64,000 nt of DNA from a bacterium (GTDB lineage: Bacteria > Myxococcota_A > Bradymonadia > UBA7976 > UBA1532). Below, in pieces: positions 16,703-24,281 of the stretch. Within the stretch, counting starts at the first letter, position 1. Each line of letters starts with the position of its first letter. The notes under the pieces were generated by a model that was given only the letters and a program-made list of their open reading frames with translations, was not told the DNA's origin and searched no databases. The position numbers were made by a program, and so were the translations under genes. The stretch spans positions 1 through 64,000 of the forward strand of contig JAUHXC010000006.1 in assembly GCA_030427205.1 (NCBI GenBank). Reading direction: 5' to 3'.

Positions 16703-17125
16703 ATGAAGGTCGAAGACATCATGACCCCCGATCCGGTCGCGCTGCGGGTCGATCGGCCGGTGCGGGAGGCGATCGAGACCCTCGAGAAGCACGCCATCCG
16801 GCACCTGCCGATCCTCGAAGGCGACGCGTTGGTGGGCATCCTCAGCGACCGCAGCGTGGCCCCCTGGCGCCAGACCCTGCTCGAAGCCGAGTCCTGGCAC
16901 GACGTCGATCTCGAGGCGCTGCTGCTCGATACCCGGGTGGGCGACATCATCGAGCGCCACGTGGTCTATGTGCACCCCGAGACGTCTCTGGCCGAGGCGA
17001 TCGACCGGCTGCTCGACTTTCACATCGGCGCTCTGCCCGTCGTCGACAGCGGCGGCGCCCTGGTGGGCATCGTGAGCTATGTCGACCTGCTGCGCGTCAT
17101 GCGCGAGATGGTCGACGAAGCATAG
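16703..17125 (+). CDS. CBS-pair domain protein
   Basis: A 140-residue protein made only of two CBS repeats (a Bateman module). The first is VEDIMTPDPVALRVDRPVRE through ILSDRSV, the second VGDIIERHVVYVHPETSLAE through GIVSYVDLLRVM. AAGGAG precedes the ATG at 16703. Such modules bind adenosine nucleotides and usually regulate a partner enzyme, channel or kinase; stand-alone two-repeat proteins are common in this group. The stretch between the repeats (WRQTLLEAESWHDVDLEALL) is longer than usual. Its partner is not evident from context: the next gene is an alanine-rich protein 174 bases away. Confidence 0.92.
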   Translation: MKVEDIMTPDPVALRVDRPVREAIETLEKHAIRHLPILEGDALVGILSDRSVAPWRQTLLEAESWHDVDLEALLLDTRVGDIIERHVVYVHPETSLAEAIDRLLDFHIGALPVVDSGGALVGIVSYVDLLRVMREMVDEA

Positions 17126-17299
17126 GCCCCGCTGGCCTCGCCCGCGCGCCGGCCGAGTGGTCGGTCGATGCCCCACGTTTTGTGCGCCCCGCGGTTGCGC
17201 CCCGGCCGAAGCGCCGGCTATGACACCGCATCCGCAGCGCGACCGCGCCGTGTCGGCGGCCATCTTTCGACCGACGCGCACGTTTGAAAGAGAGGATTC

Positions 17300-18208
17300 A
17301 TGGCCAGCAACAAGCGACACATCTACGAGATCGCCCGCGAGGTGGGGCTCTCATCGAAGGCCCTGCGCCAGACGATCGACAGCTGGGGCCTCGGGTGGGA
17401 CGTCTCCAACCACATGAAGACGCTGACCGCCGAGCAGCAGGCCGAGGTGCGGCGACGGCTGGCGGCCGACGCGGCGGATGAGGCCGAGGCGCACGCCGAA
17501 GCGGCGGTCGACGCCTCGGCGAAGGCCACCGCAGCCGCAGACGCCGGCGAGGCCGTCGAAGCGGCGATCGACGCCGAGACCGCCGCCGATGCGGCGACCG
17601 CGGCGGCCGCCGAGGCCGACAAGCTGACCGATACCGCCGCGGCCCGCGCCGACGAGGCGCCCCATGCCGCCGAGCGCACCGCGGTCGCCGCCGATCGAGC
17701 CGAGGCCGCCGCCGACGCTGCGGTCGACGCCGCGGCCGAAGCCGAGGAGAGCGCGGAGGAGGCCGTCGAGGCCGAGCGGGCGGAGGCGTCGGTGGACGCC
17801 GGCGAGCAGGCGGCGGGCATCAGCGGCCCCGCCAAGTGGGTCGCTCAGGCGGTCGAGGCGGCCAGGAAGACCGTCGAGCAGGTGCAGGACGAGGTGCGCG
17901 GCATCGCCGAAGAGGCCGTCGAGCTGGCCCGATCGGCCGCCGATACCGCCCGGGAAGAAGCCGAGAAGCGGGCGAAGAAGGCCGAGAAGCTGGCCGACCG
18001 AGCCGAAGATCTGGCGCGCAAGGCGGCCAAGGCGGTCAAGAAGAAGGTCGCCAAGAAAGAGCGCAAGAAGGCGAAGTCGAAGGCGGCCGACGCCGAGAAG
18101 GCGGCCAAGAGCGCCGAGAAGCGGGCGCGCAAGGCCCGTGACCGCGCCGGCGACATCGCCGAGCGCGCCCGCGAGCTCGCCCGCAAGGCGGCCGGCCTCG
18201 ACAGCTGA
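17300..18208 (+). CDS. IF-2 N-terminal-like domain fused to a long Ala/Lys-rich coiled coil
   Basis: A 302-residue protein. Residues 6-50 (YEIAREVGLSSKALRQTID, then HMKTLTAEQQAEVRRRL) match the small helical N-terminal domain of translation initiation factor 2, but no GTPase follows. Residues 55-175 are alanine-, glutamate- and aspartate-rich helix with near-heptad repeats; residues 185-300 become lysine-rich with AEKRAKKAEKLADRAEDLA-type repeats, resembling bacterial histone H1-like tails or phasins. AGAGAGGA-like sequence precedes the ATG. Net charge passes from strongly acidic to strongly basic along the chain. Binding to ribosomes or to DNA is conceivable for each end; neither is shown. 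No membrane segment is present. Confidence 0.85.
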   Translation: MASNKRHIYEIAREVGLSSKALRQTIDSWGLGWDVSNHMKTLTAEQQAEVRRRLAADAADEAEAHAEAAVDASAKATAAADAGEAVEAAIDAETAADAATAAAAEADKLTDTAAARADEAPHAAERTAVAADRAEAAADAAVDAAAEAEESAEEAVEAERAEASVDAGEQAAGISGPAKWVAQAVEAARKTVEQVQDEVRGIAEEAVELARSAADTAREEAEKRAKKAEKLADRAEDLARKAAKAVKKKVAKKERKKAKSKAADAEKAAKSAEKRARKARDRAGDIAERARELARKAAGLDS

Positions 18209-18229
18209 GACGCGGCCGCGCCCCCGCGG

Positions 18230-18694
18230 TCAATCCGCCGGGTCGCGGGTCGCCGCGACGATCGAGACCAGCGCGACGAGCAGCGCGATCCCGCCCACCG
18301 GCACCAGGGCGACCCCCAACCCCGGATCGCCACCGTGCACGACCAGGCCGCCCGCCACGAAGCCGCCCGGCATGAGCACGCTCGCCATGCGCAGAGCCCG
18401 TGAGGCGAGCAGCTGGCGCCGGGCGGGCTGAGCGGGCAGCCGGGTCACCGTGAAGGCCAGGCCCAGGTTGAGCAGCCCCAGCAGCGTGCCGTGGGCGTGC
18501 CCCAGGCGGAACATCAGCCGCCGCGTCTCGTTGCCCACATCGAGATACCAGCCGATCTTGAAGCCGTGCAGCGCTTCGAGCGCCATGCCCAGCAGCGCGA
18601 AGAGCAGGATCAGGCTCCAGCCCCAGCGCAGGTGCAGTCGGGCGACGGCGTCGGGCGTAGCGTGGCCCGCAGCGACGGTCGGCGTCGGGCTCAT
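18230..18694 (-). CDS. four-helix membrane protein downstream of the S1P-lyase-like gene
   Basis: A 154-residue protein with four predicted membrane helices: WSLILLFALLGMALEALHG, MFRLGHAHGTLLGLLNLGLA, RMASVLMPGGFVAGGLVV and VALVPVGGIALLVALVSIVA. The second helix holds GHAHG, a histidine pair typical of small membrane proteins annotated only as hypothetical. The ATG at 18694 overlaps the stop of the upstream PLP enzyme (ATGA), so the two are translationally coupled. A role in moving or sensing the lyase's lipid substrates is an attractive inference, but no family was recognised. Confidence 0.8.
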   Translation of the reverse strand: MSPTPTVAAGHATPDAVARLHLRWGWSLILLFALLGMALEALHGFKIGWYLDVGNETRRLMFRLGHAHGTLLGLLNLGLAFTVTRLPAQPARRQLLASRALRMASVLMPGGFVAGGLVVHGGDPGLGVALVPVGGIALLVALVSIVAATRDPAD

Positions 18695-20157
18695 CGGCCC
18701 CGTCGACCCGGCAGCCGCCGCCGGACGCGGTCGACGACGTCGAGCACCTGGTCGCCATAGCGTTCGAGCAGTCGGCCGGTCCACGAGTCGTCTTCGGCGG
18801 CGCTCTCCAGGTCGACGTCCTCCGCGCCCGGGGCGTACATCTGCTCCATGACCTTGAGCACGCTCTGCTTGACGAGCCCCTTGACCGGCACCTTCGACAT
18901 CAGGCCGTAGATCGCAGCGCCGCCCTCCTTGGCCAGCGCCGGATTGGCCCGCACCGTCTCGACCGCCGCGCGCAGGTCGCCGAGATACTCGTCGACGATC
19001 GGGCCATTGGTGGTGTTGACCGTCATGTGGATCGTCGGCGGGTTCTGCTGGCGGTCGACGCTCCAGCCGCTGGCTTCGAGCTGGTCGGCGACGGCGTAGA
19101 GCGACACCGCCTCGTCGTCGGACCCGTAGGTGACGATCGTCGAGTGGGGCAGCCCGCGCACGCTCAGGCCGGTGATCGACGAGATGCCGGCCCGCAGCCG
19201 GTCGGCGATCTGCATCGCCTCCCGCGCCCGCTCGACGTAGCCGTCTTGGCCCATCGCCATCAGCGCCGCCCACGCCGCAGCGATCGACGCCCCCGAGCGG
19301 GTGCCCTGCATGCTCGGCGAGATGTAGATGCCGCCCGGCCAGTCGGTGCACACGTAGAACTGGTGCCGCAGATAGCTCATATCCCGATAGAGCACCACCG
19401 AAGAGCCCTTGGGCGCGAAGCCGTACTTGTGCACGTCGGCCGACATCGACGTGACCCCCGGCACGCGGAAGTCGAAGGTGGGCAGGTCGACGCCCACCCG
19501 CTCGAGCCAGGGCAGGATGAAGCCGCCGAAGCAGGCGTCGACGTGAAACGGGATGCCCTTGCGCTGGGCGATGGCCCCGATCTCGGGGATCGGATCGACC
19601 GTGCCGGTGACGTACTGCGGCGCCGAGGCGCCGACGAGCACCGTATTGCGGCCGATCGCCTTCTCGAGGTCAGCGACGACCGCCTGCCCGTTCTGGTCGA
19701 CGGCGGTGTAGCGCGCGCGCAGCCCGAAATAGTGGCAGGCCTTGTCGAAGGCGACGTGCAGCGTCTCGGGGGCGACGATCTCGGGGCGCCGGATCCACGG
19801 CTTCTTCGACCGGGCCCGATCGCGGGCCGCCTTGACCGCCATCAGGATCGACTCGGTGCCGCCCGACGTCATCACCCCGGCGCAGCTCTCGGGGCCGTTG
19901 AGCATCGAGGCGGTCATCTGGACGACCTGACTCTCCATCTTCTTGAGGCTCTTGAACGCCATCGGGTTGAGGGCATTGTCGTCGAAGAAGAGGTTGCTGC
20001 CCCGCATCACCGCGTCGTGGTGGGCGTCTCCGCCGTAGTAGACCATGCTCCACGTCCGGCCCTCGCGCCACGCGGCGTCGCCGGTCTTCATCGCCTTCAT
20101 GTCGGCGATCAACCCCTCGGGCGCCCGGGCGTTAGCGGGAATGCTCATGCGGCTCAC
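18691..20157 (-). CDS. sphingosine-1-phosphate lyase-like PLP enzyme (group II decarboxylase fold)
   Basis: A 488-residue pyridoxal-phosphate enzyme. The lysine motif SADVHKYGFAPKGSSVVLY (Lys244) is nearly identical to that of eukaryotic and bacterial sphingosine-1-phosphate lyases, and other matches are TSGGTESILMAVKAARD, PFHVDACFGGFILPW and MQGTRSGASIAAAWAAL. Eukaryotic enzymes have an N-terminal membrane anchor; here it is absent, as in bacterial forms. Two starts are possible: GTG 20157 with GGAGG six bases upstream (chosen) or ATG 20148. The known reaction splits long-chain-base phosphate into fatty aldehyde and phosphoethanolamine. A glutamate- or tyrosine-decarboxylase activity is less likely from the lysine motif. 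No serine palmitoyltransferase lies in this window. Confidence 0.88.
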   Translation of the reverse strand: MSRMSIPANARAPEGLIADMKAMKTGDAAWREGRTWSMVYYGGDAHHDAVMRGSNLFFDDNALNPMAFKSLKKMESQVVQMTASMLNGPESCAGVMTSGGTESILMAVKAARDRARSKKPWIRRPEIVAPETLHVAFDKACHYFGLRARYTAVDQNGQAVVADLEKAIGRNTVLVGASAPQYVTGTVDPIPEIGAIAQRKGIPFHVDACFGGFILPWLERVGVDLPTFDFRVPGVTSMSADVHKYGFAPKGSSVVLYRDMSYLRHQFYVCTDWPGGIYISPSMQGTRSGASIAAAWAALMAMGQDGYVERAREAMQIADRLRAGISSITGLSVRGLPHSTIVTYGSDDEAVSLYAVADQLEASGWSVDRQQNPPTIHMTVNTTNGPIVDEYLGDLRAAVETVRANPALAKEGGAAIYGLMSKVPVKGLVKQSVLKVMEQMYAPGAEDVDLESAAEDDSWTGRLLERYGDQVLDVVDRVRRRLPGRRGR

Positions 20158-20302
20158 GGCGGACCTCCAGCGGCTCTTCGTCTGCGGAGCGCGATGATCG
20201 GGGCTCGCGCGTCGCGACGCAACCGCGTCGGCCCCGACCCCAGCCGCGCCCGTCGCCGAGCAGCGATTGCGGCCTACTGTCGACGGTGCTAGCGTGCGCG
20301 CC

Positions 20303-21133
20303 ATGACCGACCCCACCCGTTCAGAACCGAACCTCGCGCTGTATTGCGACTTCGAAAACGTCGCCATCGGCGCCCGCGAATCCCGCTTCGACGCCTTCGA
20401 CATCGATCTGGTGCTCGCCCGGCTGCTCGACAAGGGCAAGATCGTCGTCAAGAAGGCCTACGCCGACTGGGGACGCTACAAGAGCAACCGCAAGCCGCTG
20501 CACGAGGCGGGCTTCGAACTCATCGAAATCCCCCACGTCTCGTACAGCGGCAAGAACTCCGCCGACATCCGGCTCGTCGTCGACGCGCTCGACCTCTGCT
20601 ACACCAAGGGCCACGTCGACGTCTTCGTGATCATCAGCGGCGACTCCGACTTCTCGCCCCTCGCGAGCAAGCTGCGCGAGAACGCCAAGCGGGTCATCGG
20701 CGTCGGGGTCAAGAACTCGTCGGCCGACATGCTCATGGAGAGCTGCGACGAGTTCATCTACTACGACGATCTCGTGCGCGACAAGCGCGCCGCCGAGCGC
20801 AAGGCCAAGCAGCGGCCCCGCTCGAAGTCGGCCGAGAAGAGCGACGCCGAGAACGGCAGCGAGAGCGAGGCGAAGCCGACCAACAAGGAAGAAGCGCTCG
20901 AGCTGGTGCTCGATACCGTCGACGCCTTGTTCCGCGATCGGGACGACAGCCTCTGGGGCTCGATGGTCAAGCAGACCATCAAGCGCAAGCGGCCGCACTT
21001 CTCCGAGACCTTCCACGGCTACCGCAATTTCAACCAGCTGCTCGAAGACGCGCGCAGCCGGGGGCTGCTCGAGATCGAGAAGGACAAGAAGAGCGGCGGC
21101 TACATCATCACCGCCTTCGGCCCCGAAGCCTGA
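20303..21133 (+). CDS. NYN (PIN-like RNase) domain protein with C-terminal OST-HTH/LOTUS-type domain
   Basis: A 276-residue protein. Residues 9-160 form a LabA-type NYN domain: the first acidic residue in LALYCDFENVAIG, then NSADIRLVVDALDL and VFVIISGDSDFSPLASKLR, so all the metal-binding aspartates of the nuclease fold are present. A charged linker (KQRPRSKSAEKSDAENGSES) leads to a C-terminal winged-helix-like region (SLWGSMVKQTIKRKRPHFSET, GYRNFNQLLEDA), the OST-HTH/LOTUS pattern that binds RNA. RNA cleavage or decay control is inferred. ATG 20303 follows no clear Shine-Dalgarno. The gene is divergent from the S1P-lyase gene and ends in a hairpin. Confidence 0.92.
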   Translation: MTDPTRSEPNLALYCDFENVAIGARESRFDAFDIDLVLARLLDKGKIVVKKAYADWGRYKSNRKPLHEAGFELIEIPHVSYSGKNSADIRLVVDALDLCYTKGHVDVFVIISGDSDFSPLASKLRENAKRVIGVGVKNSSADMLMESCDEFIYYDDLVRDKRAAERKAKQRPRSKSAEKSDAENGSESEAKPTNKEEALELVLDTVDALFRDRDDSLWGSMVKQTIKRKRPHFSETFHGYRNFNQLLEDARSRGLLEIEKDKKSGGYIITAFGPEA

Positions 21134-21142
21134 GCGCCGCGT

Positions 21143-21176
21143 CGTCGGTCACACCTCGGCCGAGGCATGACCGACG
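21143..21176 (+). terminator. long imperfect-palindrome terminator after the NYN gene
   Basis: Outer arms CGTCGGTCA (21143-21151) and TGACCGACG (21168-21176) and inner arms CCTCGG/CCGAGG (21154-21165) are separated by CA/CA mismatches. It begins ten bases after the stop codon. No T-tract follows. Confidence 0.6.
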
Positions 21177-21306
21177 GCCCGCCCATGTGCTCCTGACACG
21201 CTCTCTCCCCTCAGAAATCGATTCGCCCGGACACAACGCGGCCCTGCTCCCCTAGTCAGACCGACGGCCCCGAATCCGGGGGCCGACTGCATGGGCGAGG
21301 AGGGAT

Positions 21307-22410
21307 GTGAGAAGACTCAGCGCGTTCTTGCTGCTGTGGCCGCTCTGGGCCGCCTGTGACGAAGGTTTCGTCGACGTCGGCGACGATGGCAGCGTTCAAG
21401 ATGGTGGGGTCGGCGACGCGGTCGTCGTCGGCGCCCTGACAGCGCCCAACCCTGGGGTCGGCATCGAGCAGCTCCAGGTCAAGGGCCATCAGCGATCCGA
21501 CTGGTTCCCGAGAGAGCAGCTCGATCCACTCAACCAGCCCGAGGTCTATGTCGGCGTCGAGCGGCGTTCGCTGCCGCGGCAGATGACGATCCAGCACGCA
21601 CGCGTCTTCCACCTGGGCTTCCGCTTGCTCTACAAAGACGCTCGAAGCAGCGCGTCGCCCAACTACTACTGGGGCGGCCACCTCGAGTCCTTCTGCAGCG
21701 ACTTCGTCGACTGCCTCGCGTCGGTCGCCCAGGACGAGCCCGACACCGGCTGGGTCGGACCCATCTTCATCGTCTTCGAGTTCTTCGGCCCGTCGTTCTT
21801 CGACCCGGCCGACGCCGACGACTACACCGATGAGGATCTGGCGTCCGTCGGGTATCCGTACGAGCGGTATATCTACCAGCTCGAGATGGCGACCAGCTTC
21901 ATCCCGCGGGAGCAGATTTTCGCGCCGGGCGACATGCAGGGTGAGCGGCAGACGCTGCGTGAGGCGGTGCTCGATGACGGCTGGCCCAGCCTCGAAGAGT
22001 TGGACGGCAAGTTCATCTTCATCCTGAAGACCGGCGGCTCCGACGAGCTGCGTCAGGCCTACCTCGACGAGGCCTGGGCGCCCCGCTTCGAGTTCGCGCC
22101 GGGTGATCCGCGCTTCTTCGTGGCGGCAGACTCACCCGAGGACGACTACGCGGCGTTCTTCTCGTTGTTCGGCGCCGAGCAGATCGCTCAGGCCGGGCAG
22201 CTCGTCGACCAGGGCTTCATCGTGCATGGGGCCGGCGAAGACCCCGCGACAGTCACCGCCTACGAAGACGCGGGCGCCCACCTGCTCACCGCGGTGCACA
22301 TCGACGAAGTCGGCTTCATGGGGCCCGCGCGCTGCAACCCGCGCACGGCCGAGGAGCGATGCTATGAGCCCGCGCCTCACGAAGAGGACCCGCCCGAGCT
22401 GGTGCCCTGA
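21307..22410 (+). CDS. PI-PLC-like (calcium-dependent C1 type) lipoprotein, catalytic residues partly lost
   Basis: A 367-residue protein read from GTG 21307, just after GAGGAGGGA. The signal peptide ends in lipobox PLWAACDE. The core matches the calcium-dependent phosphatidylinositol phospholipase C family: VGIEQLQVKGHQRSDW, FCSDFVDCLASVAQDEP, TLREAVLDDGWPSLEELDGK, GDPRFFVAADSPEDDYAAFF, and a C-terminal AHLLTAVHIDEV. In active members the first of these is closer to THNSYH and a following ELD supplies metal ligands; here only one histidine remains and the ELD is not recognisable. A lipid-binding or altered-activity protein is therefore likely. Residues 20-45 are an acidic linker. Confidence 0.75.
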   Translation: MRRLSAFLLLWPLWAACDEGFVDVGDDGSVQDGGVGDAVVVGALTAPNPGVGIEQLQVKGHQRSDWFPREQLDPLNQPEVYVGVERRSLPRQMTIQHARVFHLGFRLLYKDARSSASPNYYWGGHLESFCSDFVDCLASVAQDEPDTGWVGPIFIVFEFFGPSFFDPADADDYTDEDLASVGYPYERYIYQLEMATSFIPREQIFAPGDMQGERQTLREAVLDDGWPSLEELDGKFIFILKTGGSDELRQAYLDEAWAPRFEFAPGDPRFFVAADSPEDDYAAFFSLFGAEQIAQAGQLVDQGFIVHGAGEDPATVTAYEDAGAHLLTAVHIDEVGFMGPARCNPRTAEERCYEPAPHEEDPPELVP

Positions 22411-22541
22411 CCGGCTGACCCCCTGCTGACACACCCCATCCGCGCTTCGTGACGAAGCCAGATACGATGTCGCCGGTTTGAGCGAATCGGTCACAATGGT
22501 GGGGGGAGGGGAATTCCGCAACAAAAAAATGAAATCAGCCC

Positions 22542-22571
22542 TTGGCAGAGAGCGGGCTTCCGGCCTATGCT
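22542..22571 (+). promoter_or_regulatory. sigma70 promoter of the 6S RNA gene
   Basis: TTGGCA (22542-22547) and TATGCT (22566-22571) lie 18 bases apart, in an A-rich upstream context (AACAAAAAAATGAAA). Transcription should start five to eight bases after the -10 box, exactly where the closing stem of the 6S RNA begins. Confidence 0.75.
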
Positions 22572-22574
22572 GAT

Positions 22575-22770
22575 CCCAGATCGTTGATCAGCCTGGAGCG
22601 TGAGGGTTCTAGATAATTCCCGGTACCATTAACCCGGGGCCGGTCACTGACGATGGTGAGCAAGCCGACCTCGTAGTCGGAAGCCTGAAGTCGTTAATCA
22701 CCGATCCCACCTGGAGAGGTCCACGGGTTTTTGTCTCCAGTCCCGAGATCGACTCCACGCGATCGCGATC
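22575..22770 (+). ncRNA. ssrS: 6S RNA
   Basis: About 195 bases that fold as 6S RNA, the small RNA that binds sigma70 RNA polymerase as an open-promoter mimic. The 3' half of the central bubble contains GGTGAGC (22655-22661), then a hairpin CCGAC-CTCGTA-GTCGG (22665-22680) and GAAGCCTGAAG, in the same order and spacing as Escherichia coli 6S (GGUGAGC, hairpin, GAAGCCUUAAA); the hairpin pairs differ but stay complementary. The closing stem pairs GATCG (22580) with CGATC (22760), GATC (22586) with GATC (22747) and CTGGAG (22593) with CTCCAG (22735). Promoter and terminator flank it. The E. coli comparison is from memory. Confidence 0.85.
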
Positions 22771-22775
22771 GTAAG

Positions 22776-22803
22776 AAAGGGCACCCCGGCGAGGGTGCCC
22801 TTT
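22776..22803 (+). terminator. intrinsic terminator of the 6S RNA gene
   Basis: A perfect 11-bp stem, arms 22776-22786 (AAAGGGCACCC) and 22793-22803, with loop CGGCGA, followed by CACTTTTCG. Confidence 0.9.
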
Positions 22804-22863
22804 CACTTTTCGAATACCGCCTTCGAAGCCCGCCGGAGCATGGCCAGTCGACGAGGCCGGACC

Positions 22864-22931
22864 GGTCGATGGAGCCAGACGGTCGAAGGAGCCGGACAGA
22901 GCTGCGCGGCTGCAAGAGCTGCGCGGCTTCA
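22864..22931. repeat. two pairs of 17-base tandem repeats
   Basis: 22864-22880 and 22881-22897 are near-identical (GGTCGATGGAGCCAGAC, GGTCGAAGGAGCCGGAC); 22898-22914 and 22915-22931 share AGAGCTGCGCGGCT. They lie in the non-coding stretch between the 6S RNA terminator and the end of the FHA gene. Confidence 0.7.
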
Positions 22932-23038
22932 GCCGAACGCAGGCGCTCGCGCGCCGCGTCCAACCGTGTCTGTCGATATGAGGGGAAGGAGCGCGCTCGC
23001 AGCGCGCCGCTCAGGCCTGCAGGATGATCAGCGGCCGC

Positions 23039-23665
23039 TCAGCGGTAGGTGAAGCGCAGCTCGTAGTCGCACAGGTAGAAGGTATCGCCCTCTTCGATGC
23101 GCTTATGCTCGATGCGCTTGCCGTTGTACTCGATGCCGTTGGTGCTATCGAGATCCTTGATGAAGTAGTTCCCGCTGCGGTGCATGACGATGCAGTGCTT
23201 GCGCGAGATGTTGCCGTCGCGAATCGTCAGGTCGGTCATCTGGCTGCCACGGCCGATGACGAACTTGTCCTTGTCGATGCGGTAGCGCTGACCGTTGAAC
23301 AGCAGGAAGAGCGGCGGGCGGCCGACCTCGGCGTGCATCGGCGGCTGCATCGGCGCTGGCGGCGGCATGCCGTGGCCCTGCTGATGCCGGCGGTCGGGCA
23401 GCGGGGGCGGACGGCCCATGCCCATCGGCGGCGCCTGAGGCGGCGCGGCGCGCGGCGGCTGCTCGAAGCTGTCGTAGGGCATACGCCCCGGGTCTTGCGG
23501 CGGCGCTGCGAGGCTGTAGTTGCGGCTGCGCGCGTAATGGCGCATCGCCTCGTTGATGAGGTAGTCCATGGAGCACCCGAGGTCACGGGTCATGACCTCG
23601 AACAACTCCCATAGATAGTCGCGGCAGTAGAAGCTGCGCAGCGTCTTTCGGTTCTGATCGGTCAT
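23039..23665 (-). CDS. RHH-like N-terminus plus FHA-domain protein
   Basis: A 208-residue protein in three parts. Residues 10-48 (SFYCRDYLWELFEVMTRDLG, then SMDYLINEAMRHYARSR) fit the strand-helix-helix plan of ribbon-helix-helix DNA-binding proteins. Residues 52-118 are a proline/glycine/methionine-rich linker. Residues 125-208 are an FHA domain, with the phosphothreonine-binding residues in FVIGRGSQMTDLTI, SRKHCIVMH and DSTNGIEYNGKRI. FHA domains bind phosphothreonine made by Ser/Thr kinases, several of which are encoded nearby. A phosphorylation-tuned DNA-binding or scaffold role is inferred. ATG 23665 is used; the frame extends upstream, but the N-terminus fits here. Confidence 0.88.
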   Translation of the reverse strand: MTDQNRKTLRSFYCRDYLWELFEVMTRDLGCSMDYLINEAMRHYARSRNYSLAAPPQDPGRMPYDSFEQPPRAAPPQAPPMGMGRPPPLPDRRHQQGHGMPPPAPMQPPMHAEVGRPPLFLLFNGQRYRIDKDKFVIGRGSQMTDLTIRDGNISRKHCIVMHRSGNYFIKDLDSTNGIEYNGKRIEHKRIEEGDTFYLCDYELRFTYR

Positions 23666-23804
23666 CCATACCCCGCGGCCTGGATCCGCAGTCCTGATGG
23701 AGTTATCACAGCCGGGTCTGATTGTGAATCTTCCCTCGCCATATGCGGTGAGATCCCGATGGGGACGGTACCGGAAACGGGCGGGGCGGCGGTGGAGATC
23801 GTAG

Positions 23805-24254
23805 ATGAGAGCGGTCGTACAGCGGGTCAGCCGGGCGTCGGTCACCGTCGAGGGCGAGGTCGTCGGCAGCATCGAGCGCGGGCTGTTGGTGCTGGTGGGG
23901 GCGGCGGACGGTGACGTGGTCCGCGACGCCGATACGCTGGCGCGCAAGGTGGCCGGGCTGCGCATATTTCCCGACGAGCACGGCAAGATGAACCTCGACG
24001 TGGCGCAGGCCGGCGGCGCGGTGCTCGCGGTGAGCCAGTTCACGCTGCTCGGCGACTGCCGCAAGGGCCGCCGGCCCTCGTTCGTCGGCGCGGCCCGACC
24101 GGAGGCCGCCTCGCCGCTCTTCGACCGCTACGTCGCGGCGACGCGGGCGCTGGGCCTGCGCTGTGAGACGGGCATCTTCCAGACCGACATGAAGGTCGAC
24201 CTGCTCAACGACGGGCCGGTGACCCTGCTGATCGATACGACGAAGCTGTTCTGA
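23805..24254 (+). CDS. dtd: D-aminoacyl-tRNA deacylase
   Basis: A 149-residue enzyme that hydrolyses D-amino acids from mischarged tRNA. The N-terminus [21 protein letters not shown], the motif [19 protein letters not shown] (usually SQFTLYGD, here leucine for tyrosine) and the cross-subunit proline motif [10 protein letters not shown] are all family hallmarks, and length is normal. GGAG precedes the ATG by about seven bases. It is divergent from the FHA gene and convergent with the kinase-FGE gene, whose stop lies 27 bases away, so it is probably monocistronic. Confidence 0.97.
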   Translation: MRAVVQRVSRASVTVEGEVVGSIERGLLVLVGAADGDVVRDADTLARKVAGLRIFPDEHGKMNLDVAQAGGAVLAVSQFTLLGDCRKGRRPSFVGAARPEAASPLFDRYVAATRALGLRCETGIFQTDMKVDLLNDGPVTLLIDTTKLF

Positions 24255-24281
24255 GCGGTTGGCGGGCCGGCGGCGCGGCGC

